Source of the DNA: AWTP1-13 sp963840075
GTDB taxonomy: Bacteria; Pseudomonadota; Alphaproteobacteria; Rhizobiales; Hyphomicrobiaceae
Length of the DNA stretch: 64,000 bases
Direction: 5' to 3'
Assembly: GCA_963840075.1 (NCBI GenBank)
Contig: CAWIXS010000039.1
Span: 8,459 to 72,458, forward strand
Part shown: in pieces, positions 63,699 through 64,000 of the stretch
Layout of the letters: each line of letters begins with the position of its first letter
Numbering within the stretch: the first letter of the stretch is position 1
The notes under the pieces: model-generated
What the model was told of the DNA's origin: nothing
What the model saw: only the letters and a program-made list of their open reading frames with translations
The model's database searches: none
Program-made: the position numbers and the translations under genes

Positions 63699-63912
63699 TC
63701 AATCGGCGCTCTGCAGGTTCACCGCCTTGGGCCCCTTGCCGCGCTTGTCCGGCTCGGTCTCGAAGGACACGCGCATATTCTCGGACAGCGGGCCGACGTT
63801 GGAGCGCTCGACGGCCGTGATATGCACAAACGTCCTTCCCTCCGTCGTCCGGCGTGATGAAGCCGAAGCCCTTCGACTGATTGAAGAACTTCACCGTTCC
63901 CTTCTGCCGCAT
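63699..63912 (-). pseudogene. Cold-shock protein (CspA family), frameshifted
   Basis: ATG 63912 gives RQKGTVKFFNQSKGFGFITPDDGGKDV with both RNA-binding motifs (KGFGFI = RNP1), then the frame breaks. The second half, FVHITAVERSNVGPLSENMRVSFETE followed by DKRGKGPKAVNLQSAD, continues in another frame to the stop at 63699. Removing one G (GACGTTTGTG) restores a 70-aa protein (KDFVHITAV); locus length 3n+1. RNP2 is FVHIT. These proteins bind single-stranded RNA/DNA. The upstream leader continues out of the window. Confidence 0.82.
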
Positions 63913-64000
63913 GCGAGGTCTCCTTACCCCGTTAGAAATGCTCGAGTTGGACGCGTCGGCAGCAGGCCGGCGCGCGTGATGCAAGGCAGTCTCGTCCGTC

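Overview
The window is high-GC DNA from an alphaproteobacterium, most likely a member of the Hyphomicrobiales (Rhizobiales). Several markers point there: a UPF0262 gene beside a low-molecular-weight phosphatase-like gene with maf and yacG nearby, the divergent DUF2244/nth pair, DUF2794, a TipF-like degenerate EAL protein, an HWE histidine kinase, and a hisS-hisZ-hisG operon with short-form HisG. The species cannot be named from sequence alone. No rRNA operon, CRISPR array, prophage or intact insertion sequence was seen.

Layout. 0-4.3 kb: UPF0262, phosphatase-like, a repeat-rich secreted protein, an FAH-family hydrolase, Hsp20, yacG and maf. 4.6-8.4 kb: a frameshifted LuxR-type regulator, DUF2244, nth and a class V aminotransferase. 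8.5-13.9 kb: an orphan membrane protein, a three-gene membrane glycosyl-transfer operon (GT39, GT2, UPF0104) and a CoxG-like gene. 14-20.4 kb: DUF2794, an acetyltransferase, a frameshifted Bax-inhibitor-1 gene, an FtsX-type ABC exporter divergent from a GDSL arylesterase. 20.5-28.7 kb: a frameshifted methyltransferase, thpR, a DUF900 hydrolase, a DMT transporter, an acetyltransferase, a MASE1-PAS-HWE kinase and a DUF2520 relic. 28.8-33.5 kb: a Crp/Fnr regulator, a 611-aa membrane protein, a frameshifted SDR and a TIR-transmembrane protein. 33.7-40.5 kb: an omega-aminotransferase, TipF-like protein, acetyltransferase, SDR, a BKACE relic and a polysaccharide deacetylase. 40.6-46.8 kb: a branched-chain-type ABC transporter with fused permeases, a peptide-type binding protein, and a tiny deletion relic of a paralogue of that binding protein. 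47-51.3 kb: a form II CO-dehydrogenase-like molybdenum hydroxylase (S-L-M). 51.3-54.3 kb: a DUF433/DUF5615 toxin-antitoxin pair, a PhyH dioxygenase and a metallo-hydrolase. 54.5-59.1 kb: an SDR relic, hisG, hisZ, a broken hisS, a tRNA-His-like sequence and rpmE. 59.4-64 kb: a truncated M20 peptidase, a VOC protein, a Fe3+-type binding protein, three small secreted proteins and a frameshifted cold-shock gene.

Two features run through the whole window. First, at least nine otherwise well-conserved reading frames carry indels, mostly single bases and mostly insertions, several in C/G runs. This may be assembly error or real gene decay, and only reads can decide. Separately, five loci are real truncations or internal deletions (DUF2520, BKACE, SDR C-terminus, M20, binding-protein relic). 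Second, the gaps between genes are filled with palindromic repeats of several families (GTAGGGCGCAA, CGTAATCCGCC, GGGGTCAGACCCC, CCCTCTCCCCG), and one family appears to have entered coding sequence. No complete novel multi-gene system is evident. The best candidates for a closer look are the lone TIR-TM protein, the 611-aa periplasmic-coil membrane protein beside a Crp/Fnr regulator, and the minimal signal-peptide-plus-tail relic of a binding protein.
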